Origin: Fundicoccus ignavus
GTDB taxonomy: Bacteria; Bacillota; Bacilli; Lactobacillales; Aerococcaceae
Direction of reading: 5' to 3'
Assembly (NCBI RefSeq): GCF_009659375.1
Contig: NZ_WJQT01000022.1
Coordinates: 1 to 40,312, forward strand
DNA: 40,312 bases
Position 1 is the stretch's first letter. Every line of letters starts with the position of its first letter. Made by a program: the position numbers and the translations under genes. Under the pieces are notes generated by a model that did not search any database, had not been told where the DNA came from, and worked only from the letters and a program-made list of their open reading frames with translations. This document shows, one piece after another, positions 33,800 through 40,312 of this stretch.

Positions 33800-33859
33800 T
33801 CAAAAAAAATCAAAAAAAAAGAATACTCAAGCTAGTATATTTTTAATAGCTTGAGTATT
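33800..33859 (-). terminator. terminator of the amino acid ABC operon
   Basis: Perfect 13-base stem AATACTCAAGCTA (33822-33834) and TAGCTTGAGTATT (33847-33859). On the minus strand it is followed by a long T-rich tract (A-runs at 33802-33820). Confidence 0.9.
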
Positions 33860-33863
33860 ACAA

Positions 33864-34520
33864 TTATAAAATTGAGATTCTATTCGTTAAATAACGTGAA
33901 AATTTAGATAATGAATAACAAATTATGAAATACAAGAAAGCCAACGCAGCAAACATTGGAATTACAAAACTTGTGTCTTGTCCATAAATAATTTTTGCTC
34001 GATGTGTTAATTCTGGTAACGCAATAATTGTTGCCAATGAAGTATCTTTTATTAATGCTATTAATTGAGACACAATAGAAGGTAACGTTTGCTTTAGTGC
34101 CTGAGGCAATAAAATATAAAATAACGTTTGATTTTTCGTCAAACCACTTGCTAATCCAGATTCAGTTTGTCCTTTGGGTAACGAGACGAATCCACCTCTA
34201 ATTATTTCAGAAATCATACTCGATTCAAATATTGTCATCGCAACTACCGCAGACCAAAATATATTAAACTGAATACCAATTTGTGGTAGTGATAAATAGG
34301 TAAAAAAGATAATTAATAAAAGAGGTAGGTTCCTGATTGTATCTATCACAAAACCAATCCCCTTTGATAAATAAGGTATCTCATAATAGCGAACAATACC
34401 TAATAAAATTCCGATAATGACACTCAATATTATCGTGATTCCAGCAACTTGAATAGTTAACCACAGGCCACTCAGTAAAAATCGAATATTAATCCATGAA
34501 TAAGCTTCTAAAAAGTTCAT
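33864..34520 (-). CDS. polar amino acid ABC transporter permease (second)
   Basis: A 218-residue permease of the HisM/GlnP type, with about five membrane helices and the EAA-like loop SLPKGQTESGLASGLTKNQT (about 110-130). It forms a pair with the permease encoded 12 bases upstream. Last gene of the ATPase, binding protein, permease, permease operon, followed by a strong terminator. The transported amino acid is probably glutamine, glutamate or similar. Confidence 0.92.
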   Translation of the reverse strand: MNFLEAYSWINIRFLLSGLWLTIQVAGITIILSVIIGILLGIVRYYEIPYLSKGIGFVIDTIRNLPLLLIIFFTYLSLPQIGIQFNIFWSAVVAMTIFESSMISEIIRGGFVSLPKGQTESGLASGLTKNQTLFYILLPQALKQTLPSIVSQLIALIKDTSLATIIALPELTHRAKIIYGQDTSFVIPMFAALAFLYFIICYSLSKFSRYLTNRISIL

Positions 34521-34532
34521 GATTTCTTCCTC

Positions 34533-35183
34533 CTAAACTCCATGAGTTTTTAGTTTTTGCTCTAGCTTTTTCAGGCCAAAAGTTAATGGCACAGTAATAA
34601 AGAGATAAAAAATCGCTACTAGAATATAACTATCAAATGTATTAAACGTCTCTGACGCAATTAAATCACCATAATACATTAAATCTAGGCCTGCTACCAT
34701 CGCTAAAACCGAAGAGTTTTTGACTAAGTTAATAAACTGATTACCTAAAGGAGGTATAATAATTCGAATTGCTTGGGGTAATACAATATAACGCATTACC
34801 TCGGAACGAGTTAAACCTTGTGAAAGACCTGCCTCGGTTTGTCCTTTAGGTATGGAAAAGATTCCCGCTCGGACATTATCAGCTATAAATGACGACGTAT
34901 AAATAGTTAAACCAATAACTCCCGACGTGAATCCACTTATTGGGAACCAATACATTGGAATTACTACATAAAAAAACATCACAATCACAAGTAGTGGAAT
35001 ATTTCTGAAAAACTCAACATAGGCAGAAGCTAATTTTACTACTAATCTGTTCTCACTAACTTGCAACATTCCCATGATTGTTCCTATAATTGTACTTAAA
35101 AATAAGGCGATAACGCTCGCTATTAAAGTATTAATAAAACCCTCACCTAAAGGCCCAACGTAATTTTGAAATAAATCTAGCAT
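34533..35183 (-). CDS. polar amino acid ABC transporter permease (first)
   Basis: A 216-residue HisM/GlnP-like permease with about five helices and the conserved loop SIPKGQTEAGLSQGLTRSEV (about 115-134). FFRNIPLLVIVMFFYVVIP is typical of the family. It lies 11 bases after the lipoprotein gene, so the two are clearly co-transcribed. Confidence 0.92.
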   Translation of the reverse strand: MLDLFQNYVGPLGEGFINTLIASVIALFLSTIIGTIMGMLQVSENRLVVKLASAYVEFFRNIPLLVIVMFFYVVIPMYWFPISGFTSGVIGLTIYTSSFIADNVRAGIFSIPKGQTEAGLSQGLTRSEVMRYIVLPQAIRIIIPPLGNQFINLVKNSSVLAMVAGLDLMYYGDLIASETFNTFDSYILVAIFYLFITVPLTFGLKKLEQKLKTHGV

Positions 35184-35194
35184 GTGAATCTCTC

Positions 35195-36001
35195 CTATTC
35201 TTCTTCCATCAAGCCGTCAAACCATTTATGATAAATCTCATCATAAGTTCCGTTGGCTTTAATTGTTTCAAGGGCGCTGTTCACAGCTGTTAAAAATTCT
35301 TCTTGGCCTTTATTAATCGCGATACCGTAAGGCTCGTCAACAAATACATCACCAGCTAGACGGTAGTCCGGATTTAACGAGATCATTCCTAATAAAATGG
35401 CATTATCTGTAGTTAATGCATCTCCTTGCCCTGACTGCAAAGCAACAAATCCTTCACTATAATTTTCCATTTCAAGCACATTAACTTGAGGTGCTAAGTC
35501 GCGAATATTCTGAGCGGATGTTGAACCTTTAATTGCTAATACAGTATGTTGATCAGTTAAAGTGTCAATACCTTGAATATCGGATTCAAGGGGAACTAGC
35601 AGTGATTGTCCTGCTTCAAAATACACATCCGAGAAATGAACAATTTTTAGTCTCTCGTCAGTTATGGACATGGTTGCGATAATCGCATCAATATTGCCAT
35701 TTTTTAGTAAGGGTATTCTTGTTTTAGAGTTAACTTCTACCATTTCAGCTATCCCTTGTCCATCTGTCATTATTTCTGTTAATGCTCTTGCTATATCGAC
35801 ATCAAATCCAACAATTGCTTGTTCAGAGATATCATATAAGCCAAAAAGTTTTGTATCAGATTTTACTCCCCATCTGATAACAGGTATTTCTTGCTCCAAT
35901 ATACGCTCCGTGATATTCAATTGACCTACGCTTTGTCCGCAAGCACTCAAAAACAAGAGCAATAAAGGATACATTATTATTTTCTTTAAACGTAAAAACA
36001 T
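35195..36001 (-). CDS. polar amino acid ABC transporter substrate-binding lipoprotein
   Basis: A 268-residue lipoprotein with signal LLLLFLSAC and lipobox Cys21, so it is tethered to the outer face of the membrane. The binding domain (family 3) has IRWGVKSDTKLFGLYDIS, VGFDVDIARAL, MSITDERLKIVHFSDVYFEA and the hinge region YGIAINKGQEEFL. The ATG at 36001 has AAAGGA at good distance; the TTG at 36031 adds ten residues without family support. The ligand is probably glutamine, glutamate or aspartate, but the pocket cannot be read reliably. Confidence 0.92.
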   Translation of the reverse strand: MFLRLKKIIMYPLLLLFLSACGQSVGQLNITERILEQEIPVIRWGVKSDTKLFGLYDISEQAIVGFDVDIARALTEIMTDGQGIAEMVEVNSKTRIPLLKNGNIDAIIATMSITDERLKIVHFSDVYFEAGQSLLVPLESDIQGIDTLTDQHTVLAIKGSTSAQNIRDLAPQVNVLEMENYSEGFVALQSGQGDALTTDNAILLGMISLNPDYRLAGDVFVDEPYGIAINKGQEEFLTAVNSALETIKANGTYDEIYHKWFDGLMEEE

Positions 36002-36050
36002 ATATTCATTCCTTTTATTGTTATTCTTCAATCAACATAGTAAATTTTTA

Positions 36051-36782
36051 TTAATGAGAAATTACTTGATTTAAGAATTTTTTAGCACGCTCATCATGAG
36101 GGTTCGCAAAGAACTCTTCACTTACTCGATCCTCAATAATTTCACCTGCAGTCATAAAAATTGTTCTATCCGAAACTTCACGAGCAAATCCCATTTCATG
36201 AGTTACAACCACCATTGTCATCTTGTCCTCTAAAGCAATCTTCTTCATTACTGCCAGTACGTCACCGATTGTTTCAGGGTCTAATGCAGATGTTGGTTCA
36301 TCAAACAACATAGCTTTAGGTTTCATTGCTAAGCCACGTGCGATTGCTACACGTTGTTTTTGTCCTCCTGAAATTTGATTAGGGAATTTATTTTTATGCT
36401 CTAGCATATTTACTCGATTCAATAGACGTTCCGCGGTCTCTACTGCTTCTGCTTTAGAAATACCTAAAACTTTAATTGGAGCTAATGTAATATTGTCAAT
36501 AATGCTCATGTGGGGATATAATTCGAAGTGTTGAAAAACCATTCCTAAATTTTGGCGAATTGCTCGTATATCGGTTGCTTTATCTGCTATATCTTGATCA
36601 AATACAAAAAGATTACCTTCTGAAATCTTTTCTAATCCATTAATGCAACGAATTAATGTACTTTTTCCTGAGCCTGAGGGTCCAATTAGCGTAACTACTT
36701 CTCCATCTGAAATTTTTAAGTTAATATTTTTCAACGCATGAAATTGACCGTAATATTTATTTACATTTTTAAATTCAATCAT
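36051..36782 (-). CDS. polar amino acid ABC transporter ATP-binding protein (GlnQ type)
   Basis: A 246-residue ATPase that drives the importer. It has Walker [10 protein letters not shown] (34-42), the Q-loop in [13 protein letters not shown], signature [14 protein letters not shown], Walker [13 protein letters not shown] and the H-loop in VVVTHEM, all intact. The ATG at 36782 has AAGAGG six bases upstream, which is preferred over the frame opening at 36809. It is first in the operon. Confidence 0.95.
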   Translation of the reverse strand: MIEFKNVNKYYGQFHALKNINLKISDGEVVTLIGPSGSGKSTLIRCINGLEKISEGNLFVFDQDIADKATDIRAIRQNLGMVFQHFELYPHMSIIDNITLAPIKVLGISKAEAVETAERLLNRVNMLEHKNKFPNQISGGQKQRVAIARGLAMKPKAMLFDEPTSALDPETIGDVLAVMKKIALEDKMTMVVVTHEMGFAREVSDRTIFMTAGEIIEDRVSEEFFANPHDERAKKFLNQVISH

Positions 36783-36852
36783 GAAATTCCTCTTTTCTTT
36801 TAATAACATTCGGCACTACGATTAGCTATTTTATTCATTTCAAATAAAATAG

Positions 36853-36872
36853 ACTTCAGTGCACACTGAAGT
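36853..36872. promoter_or_regulatory. perfect palindrome in the leader of the amino acid ABC operon
   Basis: ACTTCAGTG-CA-CACTGAAGT is a perfect nine-base inverted repeat about 25 bases downstream of the promoter -10. It could be an operator or an RNA hairpin. No T-run follows, so it is not a simple terminator. Confidence 0.6.
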
Positions 36873-36895
36873 TGCCAAAGTATACTACTTATATT

Positions 36896-36924
36896 ATTTT
36901 ATAAATTTATTTAACTTACGTCAA
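36896..36924 (-). promoter_or_regulatory. promoter of the amino acid ABC operon
   Basis: Minus-strand -35 TTGACG (36919-36924), 17-base spacer, -10 TAAAAT (36896-36901). Confidence 0.55.
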
Positions 36925-37029
36925 GTTAAGATGAGATTCCTCTAATAATTTAAGCATATTCTATTAATTTTTTTACTATTACATCGTAATAAAATTTCAA
37001 ATTCTCAACTTAAATTAATGTAAATAATT

Positions 37030-37093
37030 AACAATCTAGTATAAAGCTTGTTAAATCAGTACAAAACTTATAAATCCTTATATTACAAAAAAC
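37030..37093 (+). repeat. interspersed intergenic repeat, copy D (right part only)
   Basis: AACAATC, then AGTATAAAGCTTGTTAAATC (37038-37057, 18 of 20 identical to copy B), then ACTTATAAATCCTTATATTA and an A-run, in the order seen in copies B and C. The left part of the repeat is missing. Confidence 0.6.
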
Positions 37094-37154
37094 ACCTAAA
37101 ATCGTCCTAAAACTAATTTAACATCACTTTTATTAATTTTTTTCTAATTTGCTA

Positions 37155-37183
37155 TTGACTTTATGAGCTAACAGGTTTAATAT
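37155..37183 (+). promoter_or_regulatory. argGH promoter
   Basis: -35 TTGACT (37155-37160), 17-base spacer, -10 TAATAT (37178-37183), just ahead of the T-box leader. Confidence 0.7.
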
Positions 37184-37199
37184 ACTAATCATAATTTAA

Positions 37200-37460
37200 T
37201 AAACAAAATCTACGACGAAGAGAGTAAGTTTGATGTAACTCACAGCGAGTTGGGACAGAGTGGAAGCCCAATGTGTAACTGATAACCGAAACGCACTTCC
37301 GAGATGGAGCGACAAAACTTAGTAGTTTCTCCCGCCTTCAAGCGTTAAGACAATGAGTTGGATTCGCCTTATTATATTATTTGGCCGATCAATTAGAGTG
37401 GTACCGCGAGTATATTAGATTAATTACCCGTCTCTTTTTTATAAAAGAGGCGGTTTTTTT
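37200..37460 (+). promoter_or_regulatory. T-box riboswitch of argGH, probable tRNA-Arg sensor
   Basis: The leader has the AGTAAG S-turn region at its start (37222 on), the Stem I distal part GAGTTGGGACAGAGTGGAAG with CCCAA, and a specifier region GAAACGCACTTCCGAG. The CGC codon (37292-37294, arginine) followed by A fits the usual specifier position. The T-box AGAGTGGTACCGCG (37395-37408) pairs with the tRNA end. The terminator is CCGTCTCTTTT/AAAAGAGGCGG (37428-37453) plus a T-run. Uncharged tRNA-Arg would favour antitermination and so switch on arginine synthesis when arginine is scarce. Confidence 0.93.
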
Positions 37461-37496
37461 GTATTTAAAATTAAACATTTAAAGGAGATTTTTATT

Positions 37497-38699
37497 ATGA
37501 CAAAAGAAAAAATTGTATTAGCTTATTCTGGTGGTTTGGATACATCAATTACAATTCCATGGTTAAAAGATAACTATGACAGTGATATCATTGCAGTATG
37601 TGTTGACGTAGGTCAAAAAGAAGATTGGGAAGCTGTTGAGAAAAAAGCCATTGCTTCCGGTGCGGCTAAATTCTATAATCCGCATGTTTTTGATGAGTTC
37701 GCAGCTGATTTTATTTTTCCAGCAATTGCTGGAAACGTTAAATATCAAGGTACATATTTATTAGGAACTGCTCTAGCGCGTCCGTTAATTGCCAAAAAAT
37801 TAGTCGAAATTGCCCATGCTGAAGGCGCAACTGGTATTTGTCATGGATGTACTGGTAAAGGTAATGACCAAGTACGTTTCGAGATGGGGATTGCTGCTTT
37901 TGATAGTGAGATGAAAATTATTGCACCATGGCGTATTTGGGATATTAAGTCCCGTGAAGATGCAATTGATTACGCCAACTTAAAAGGTGTACCCGTCACT
38001 TCAACTAAAGAGAAAATTTATTCTGAAGATGAAAACTTAATGCACATTTCTCATGAAGGTGGCGATATTGAAGCTCCTGAAAATGCTGTTAATTATGCAA
38101 ATATCTTACACATTACTGCGGCTTTAGAAGATGCAAGTAATAAAGCCGAAGTTGTCACAATCGAATTCGAAAAAGGCTACGCAGTAGCTGTCAATGGCGA
38201 AACTTTATTACCATATGAAATTGTTGCTAAACTAAATGAAATCGGTGGTAAACACGGTATTGGAGTATTAGATTGGATTGAAGACCGTACCATTGGTATG
38301 AAGTCTCGTGGAATTTATGAAACTCCTGGTGCTACTATTTTGATGGAAGCTCATCAACGTTTAGAAAGTTTAACTTTAACAAAAGAAACAATTAAAATTA
38401 AACAACATATTTCAATGGAGTATGCTGAATTAATCTATAACGGCCAATGGTATTCTCAAGCAAACGAAGCTATTCAAGCATTTATTACAAAAACACAAGA
38501 AACTGTTACTGGGTCTGTTTCATTAAAACTTTATAAAGGTAATATAGTGCCACATGGCTTAACATCGCCTTACGCATTATTTGATCAAGACGTTAGCGGC
38601 TTCGGTGAAGATGACTTATTCACGCATCACGATGCCCAAGGTTATATCAATGTCATTACCCTTCCAACTAAAATTCAGAAAAGAAAAGGATTGATTTAA
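37497..38699 (+). CDS. argG: argininosuccinate synthase
   Basis: ATP-dependent ligation of citrulline and aspartate. The 400-residue protein starts with the ATP P-loop LAYSGGLDTS (about 8-17) and shows CHGCTGKGNDQVRFE (about 117-131), PWRIWDI, VPVTSTKEKIYSEDENL and the C-terminal region GLTSPYALF. AAAGGAG precedes the ATG. It sits under the arginine T-box and one base before argH. Together they convert citrulline, available from ArcA or uptake, back to arginine. Confidence 0.97.
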   Translation: MTKEKIVLAYSGGLDTSITIPWLKDNYDSDIIAVCVDVGQKEDWEAVEKKAIASGAAKFYNPHVFDEFAADFIFPAIAGNVKYQGTYLLGTALARPLIAKKLVEIAHAEGATGICHGCTGKGNDQVRFEMGIAAFDSEMKIIAPWRIWDIKSREDAIDYANLKGVPVTSTKEKIYSEDENLMHISHEGGDIEAPENAVNYANILHITAALEDASNKAEVVTIEFEKGYAVAVNGETLLPYEIVAKLNEIGGKHGIGVLDWIEDRTIGMKSRGIYETPGATILMEAHQRLESLTLTKETIKIKQHISMEYAELIYNGQWYSQANEAIQAFITKTQETVTGSVSLKLYKGNIVPHGLTSPYALFDQDVSGFGEDDLFTHHDAQGYINVITLPTKIQKRKGLI

Positions 38700-38700
38700 T

Positions 38701-40032
38701 ATGGCACAACTTTGGGGTGGACGTTTCCAAAGCACAGCATCAGATTTGATGCAATCATTTAATGAATCTTTCTCATTAGACAAACGTTTATGGCACGAAG
38801 ATATTACAGCCAGTATTGCTCATGTGACTATGTTGGGAACATGTAAGATTATAACTAACGAAGAAAGTGAAGCTCTAATCAGTGAATTAAATAATTTACA
38901 TGCTGAAATCCAAGCGGATCCGAGTGTGTTATCTGGCCCTCATGAAGATATTCATAGCTTTGTTGAAGCTAAAATGATTGAATCATTAGGAACTATCGGC
39001 AAAAAAATGCACACTGCACGTAGTCGTAATGATCAAGTTGCAACGGATATGAAGTTATATGTTAAGCATAGTTTACAAGATTTAAGTAAATTAATTGAAG
39101 TGATGATACTAACTTTTAAAGAAAAAGGTGCATCGCTTTCCCATGTATTGATGCCTGCTTATACACATTTACAGAGAGCACAGATTGTTACTTTTTCTTA
39201 CGTATTAGACGCCTATGTCGCGATGTTTGAACGTGATCTACATAAAATTGAATTTGCAATTAACTCGTTAGATGAAAGTCCACTTGGAGCCGGTGCGTTA
39301 GCTGGAACTACTTATCCAATAAACCGTGAGTTAACAGCTGAATTATTAGGTTTTTCTGGCGGACCACAAAGAAACTATTTGGATAGTGTTAGCTCTCGCG
39401 ACTTTATCATTGATGCATTGGGATGCTTTGCCAGTCTGATGACACATATGAGTCGTTTTGCAGAAGATTTCATTATTTATTCTTCACAAGAATTTGGTTT
39501 TGTAGAGTGCTCTGATTCTTTCGCAACTGGAAGTAGTATGATGCCACAGAAAAAAAATCCCGATGCTTTGGAATTAATACGTGGTAAATCAGCAAAAGTA
39601 ATCAGTTTACTCAATGCAATGTATACAACTATGAAAGGTTTGCCTTTAAGCTACAATAAGGATATGCAAGAAGATAAAGCCATCTACTTCGAATCTTTAG
39701 ACACGACTGTAGCTTGTGTTCAAATTTTAAGTGGTGTTGTTAAAGAATTACAAGTGAACGAAACACGTTTAGCTGAAACCATTCACAAAGGTTTTTTAAA
39801 CGCGACTGAATTAGCTGATTATTTAGTAAGAAAAGGTATTGCATTTCGTGAAGCTCATGAAATTGTGGGTGCAATGGTGTTACATGCTATCAATGAAAAT
39901 GTGCAGTTACACGAACTATCGTTAGAAACCATGCTAACTTTTACTGATAAATTTGAAGATGATATTTTTGACGCACTTAATCCTGCTACAATTTTAAACC
40001 AAGGTATAAAAAAAGCCATGTGGCAACACTAA
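38701..40032 (+). CDS. argH: argininosuccinate lyase, divergent C-terminus
   Basis: Splits argininosuccinate into arginine and fumarate. The 443-residue protein has WGGRFQS at the N-terminus, HTARSRNDQVATD (about 106), the YTHLQRAQ helix with the catalytic Thr-His and the signature GSSMMPQKKNPDALELIRGK (about 279-298). Two oddities stand out. The usual PGYTHLQRAQPV reads PAYTHLQRAQIV. The C-terminus ends NPATILNQGIKKAMWQH, about 15-20 residues short and without the usual R-R-x-S-x-G-G segment. No simple frameshift restores it. An insertion sequence starts 41 bases after the stop. It is probably functional, but this should not be taken for granted. Confidence 0.92.
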   Translation: MAQLWGGRFQSTASDLMQSFNESFSLDKRLWHEDITASIAHVTMLGTCKIITNEESEALISELNNLHAEIQADPSVLSGPHEDIHSFVEAKMIESLGTIGKKMHTARSRNDQVATDMKLYVKHSLQDLSKLIEVMILTFKEKGASLSHVLMPAYTHLQRAQIVTFSYVLDAYVAMFERDLHKIEFAINSLDESPLGAGALAGTTYPINRELTAELLGFSGGPQRNYLDSVSSRDFIIDALGCFASLMTHMSRFAEDFIIYSSQEFGFVECSDSFATGSSMMPQKKNPDALELIRGKSAKVISLLNAMYTTMKGLPLSYNKDMQEDKAIYFESLDTTVACVQILSGVVKELQVNETRLAETIHKGFLNATELADYLVRKGIAFREAHEIVGAMVLHAINENVQLHELSLETMLTFTDKFEDDIFDALNPATILNQGIKKAMWQH

Positions 40033-40103
40033 TTAGCTTTATTAATTTATTTTGTTCCCTGCAAAATAAAAAGGCTGTAAAATTTTGAGTGTTGGTGACC
40101 TAA

Positions 40104-40137
40104 AAAGTCAAAGTGAGTCATCACTTTGGCTTTTTTT
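40104..40137 (+). terminator. terminator within the insertion sequence end
   Basis: Stem AAAGTCAAAGTGA and TCACTTTGGCTTT (one G-U), loop GTCA, then a T-run on the plus strand. It stops transcription entering the element from argH. Confidence 0.8.
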
Positions 40138-40170
40138 CATGGAGTCTTATAGTCGAATAATCATTAGATA

Positions 40171-40312
40171 TTAAGCTGCGGTTACTTCATCTGAAAAGTA
40201 TAAGGGGCGAATCGGTTTGTTAGATCTAGCGAGTAACTTTTGACTTAGAAAGACACGCGCACGTAAATGTTCAAAGTTTCGATAACCAAAACCACTTCGC
40301 TTGATTGTTTTA
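40171..40312 (-). CDS. ISL3-family transposase, C-terminal fragment (cut by the window edge)
   Basis: The minus strand encodes the last 46 residues of a transposase: KTIKRSGFGYRNFEHLRARV, then FLSQKLLARSNKPIRP and LYFSDEVTAA before the TAA at 40171-40173. The basic K-R-x-x-x-G-Y-R-N-F segment is typical of the DDE_Tnp_ISL3 C-terminus. The start and the catalytic residues lie outside the window, so whether the gene is intact cannot be judged. Confidence 0.82.
   Translation of the reverse strand, partial: KTIKRSGFGYRNFEHLRARVFLSQKLLARSNKPIRPLYFSDEVTAA

Larger units (their letters stand above)
40073..40312 (-). mobile_element. ISL3-family insertion sequence, left end only
   Basis: GGCTGTAAAATTTTGAGTG (40073 on) looks like the terminal repeat of an ISL3-type element. 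It is followed by a hairpin and the 3' end of a transposase gene on the minus strand. The element runs off the right edge, so the other end and the target duplication cannot be seen. The eight bases before it are AATAAAAA, a possible duplication copy. Confidence 0.7.

Noticed and set aside
1..40312. CRISPR array, tRNA genes, prophage or antiphage system
   Set aside because: No regularly spaced direct repeats, no tRNA-like cloverleaf sequence, and no phage or defence protein families were recognised in any gene.

Overview
The window is AT-rich, tightly packed DNA from a low-GC Gram-positive bacterium. I place it in the order Lactobacillales (Aerococcaceae/Carnobacteriaceae-like). The support is the runs pgi–S1-domain protein–cyclophilin and YunD–YutD–NagD-like–TIGR01906, a T-box on argGH, an arginine deiminase operon, an MsmEFG-type sugar transporter without its own ATPase, and strong AGGAGG ribosome binding sites. 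The family assignment is an inference; no rRNA sequence lies inside the window.

Layout. 1-370: three tandem strong promoters pointing left, in the style of an rRNA operon whose 16S gene would lie just outside the window. 361-725: an apparent stand-alone structured RNA on the minus strand with its own promoter and terminator, not identified. 824-3228 (minus): pgi, a GSP13/CvfD-like S1 protein and a cyclophilin. 3394-5575 (plus): a YuiD-like protein, ferredoxin-NADP reductase and PgpA. 5640-9239 (minus): YunD-YutD-NagD-TIGR01906 operon. 9354-9986 (minus): a PssA-like membrane protein with a degenerate active site. 10749-11594: DegV. 11666-13604 (minus): membrane-anchored alpha/beta hydrolase plus a CAP-like exported protein. 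13991-16745 (minus): arcA-arcB-ogt. 17264-21211 (minus): an enlarged mhqRED-type quinone/electrophile resistance operon under a MarR-family repressor with visible operators. 21543-24703 (plus): sugar ABC transporter (binding protein and two permeases). 24836-27762 (plus): second DegV, Ldh-family oxidoreductase, GNAT acetyltransferase. 27813-29893 (minus): orphan PTS IIB, remnant of a 6-phospho-beta-glucosidase gene, sugar phosphate isomerase/epimerase. 30069-31022: manA. 31045-33701 (minus): MFS transporter and a DUF1295 membrane protein with a long acidic tail. 33864-36782 (minus): polar amino acid ABC transporter. 37155-40032 (plus): arginine T-box and argGH. 40073-end: left end of an ISL3-family insertion sequence.

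How it works together. ArcA and ArcB turn arginine into citrulline and then ornithine plus carbamoyl phosphate. ArgG and ArgH, controlled by an arginine-type T-box, rebuild arginine from citrulline and aspartate. An amino acid ABC transporter sits divergently beside argGH. Sugar metabolism is present (pgi, manA, sugar ABC) with CcpA-like sites. A cellobiose/beta-glucoside locus seems to have decayed to a lone IIB and a gene fragment. The mhq block points to exposure to quinones or other aromatic electrophiles. A degenerate interspersed repeat occurs in four intergenic gaps. The most attention-worthy items are the unidentified RNA, the repeat family, the mhqR operator array, the acidic-tailed DUF1295 protein and the PssA-like pseudoenzyme candidate.
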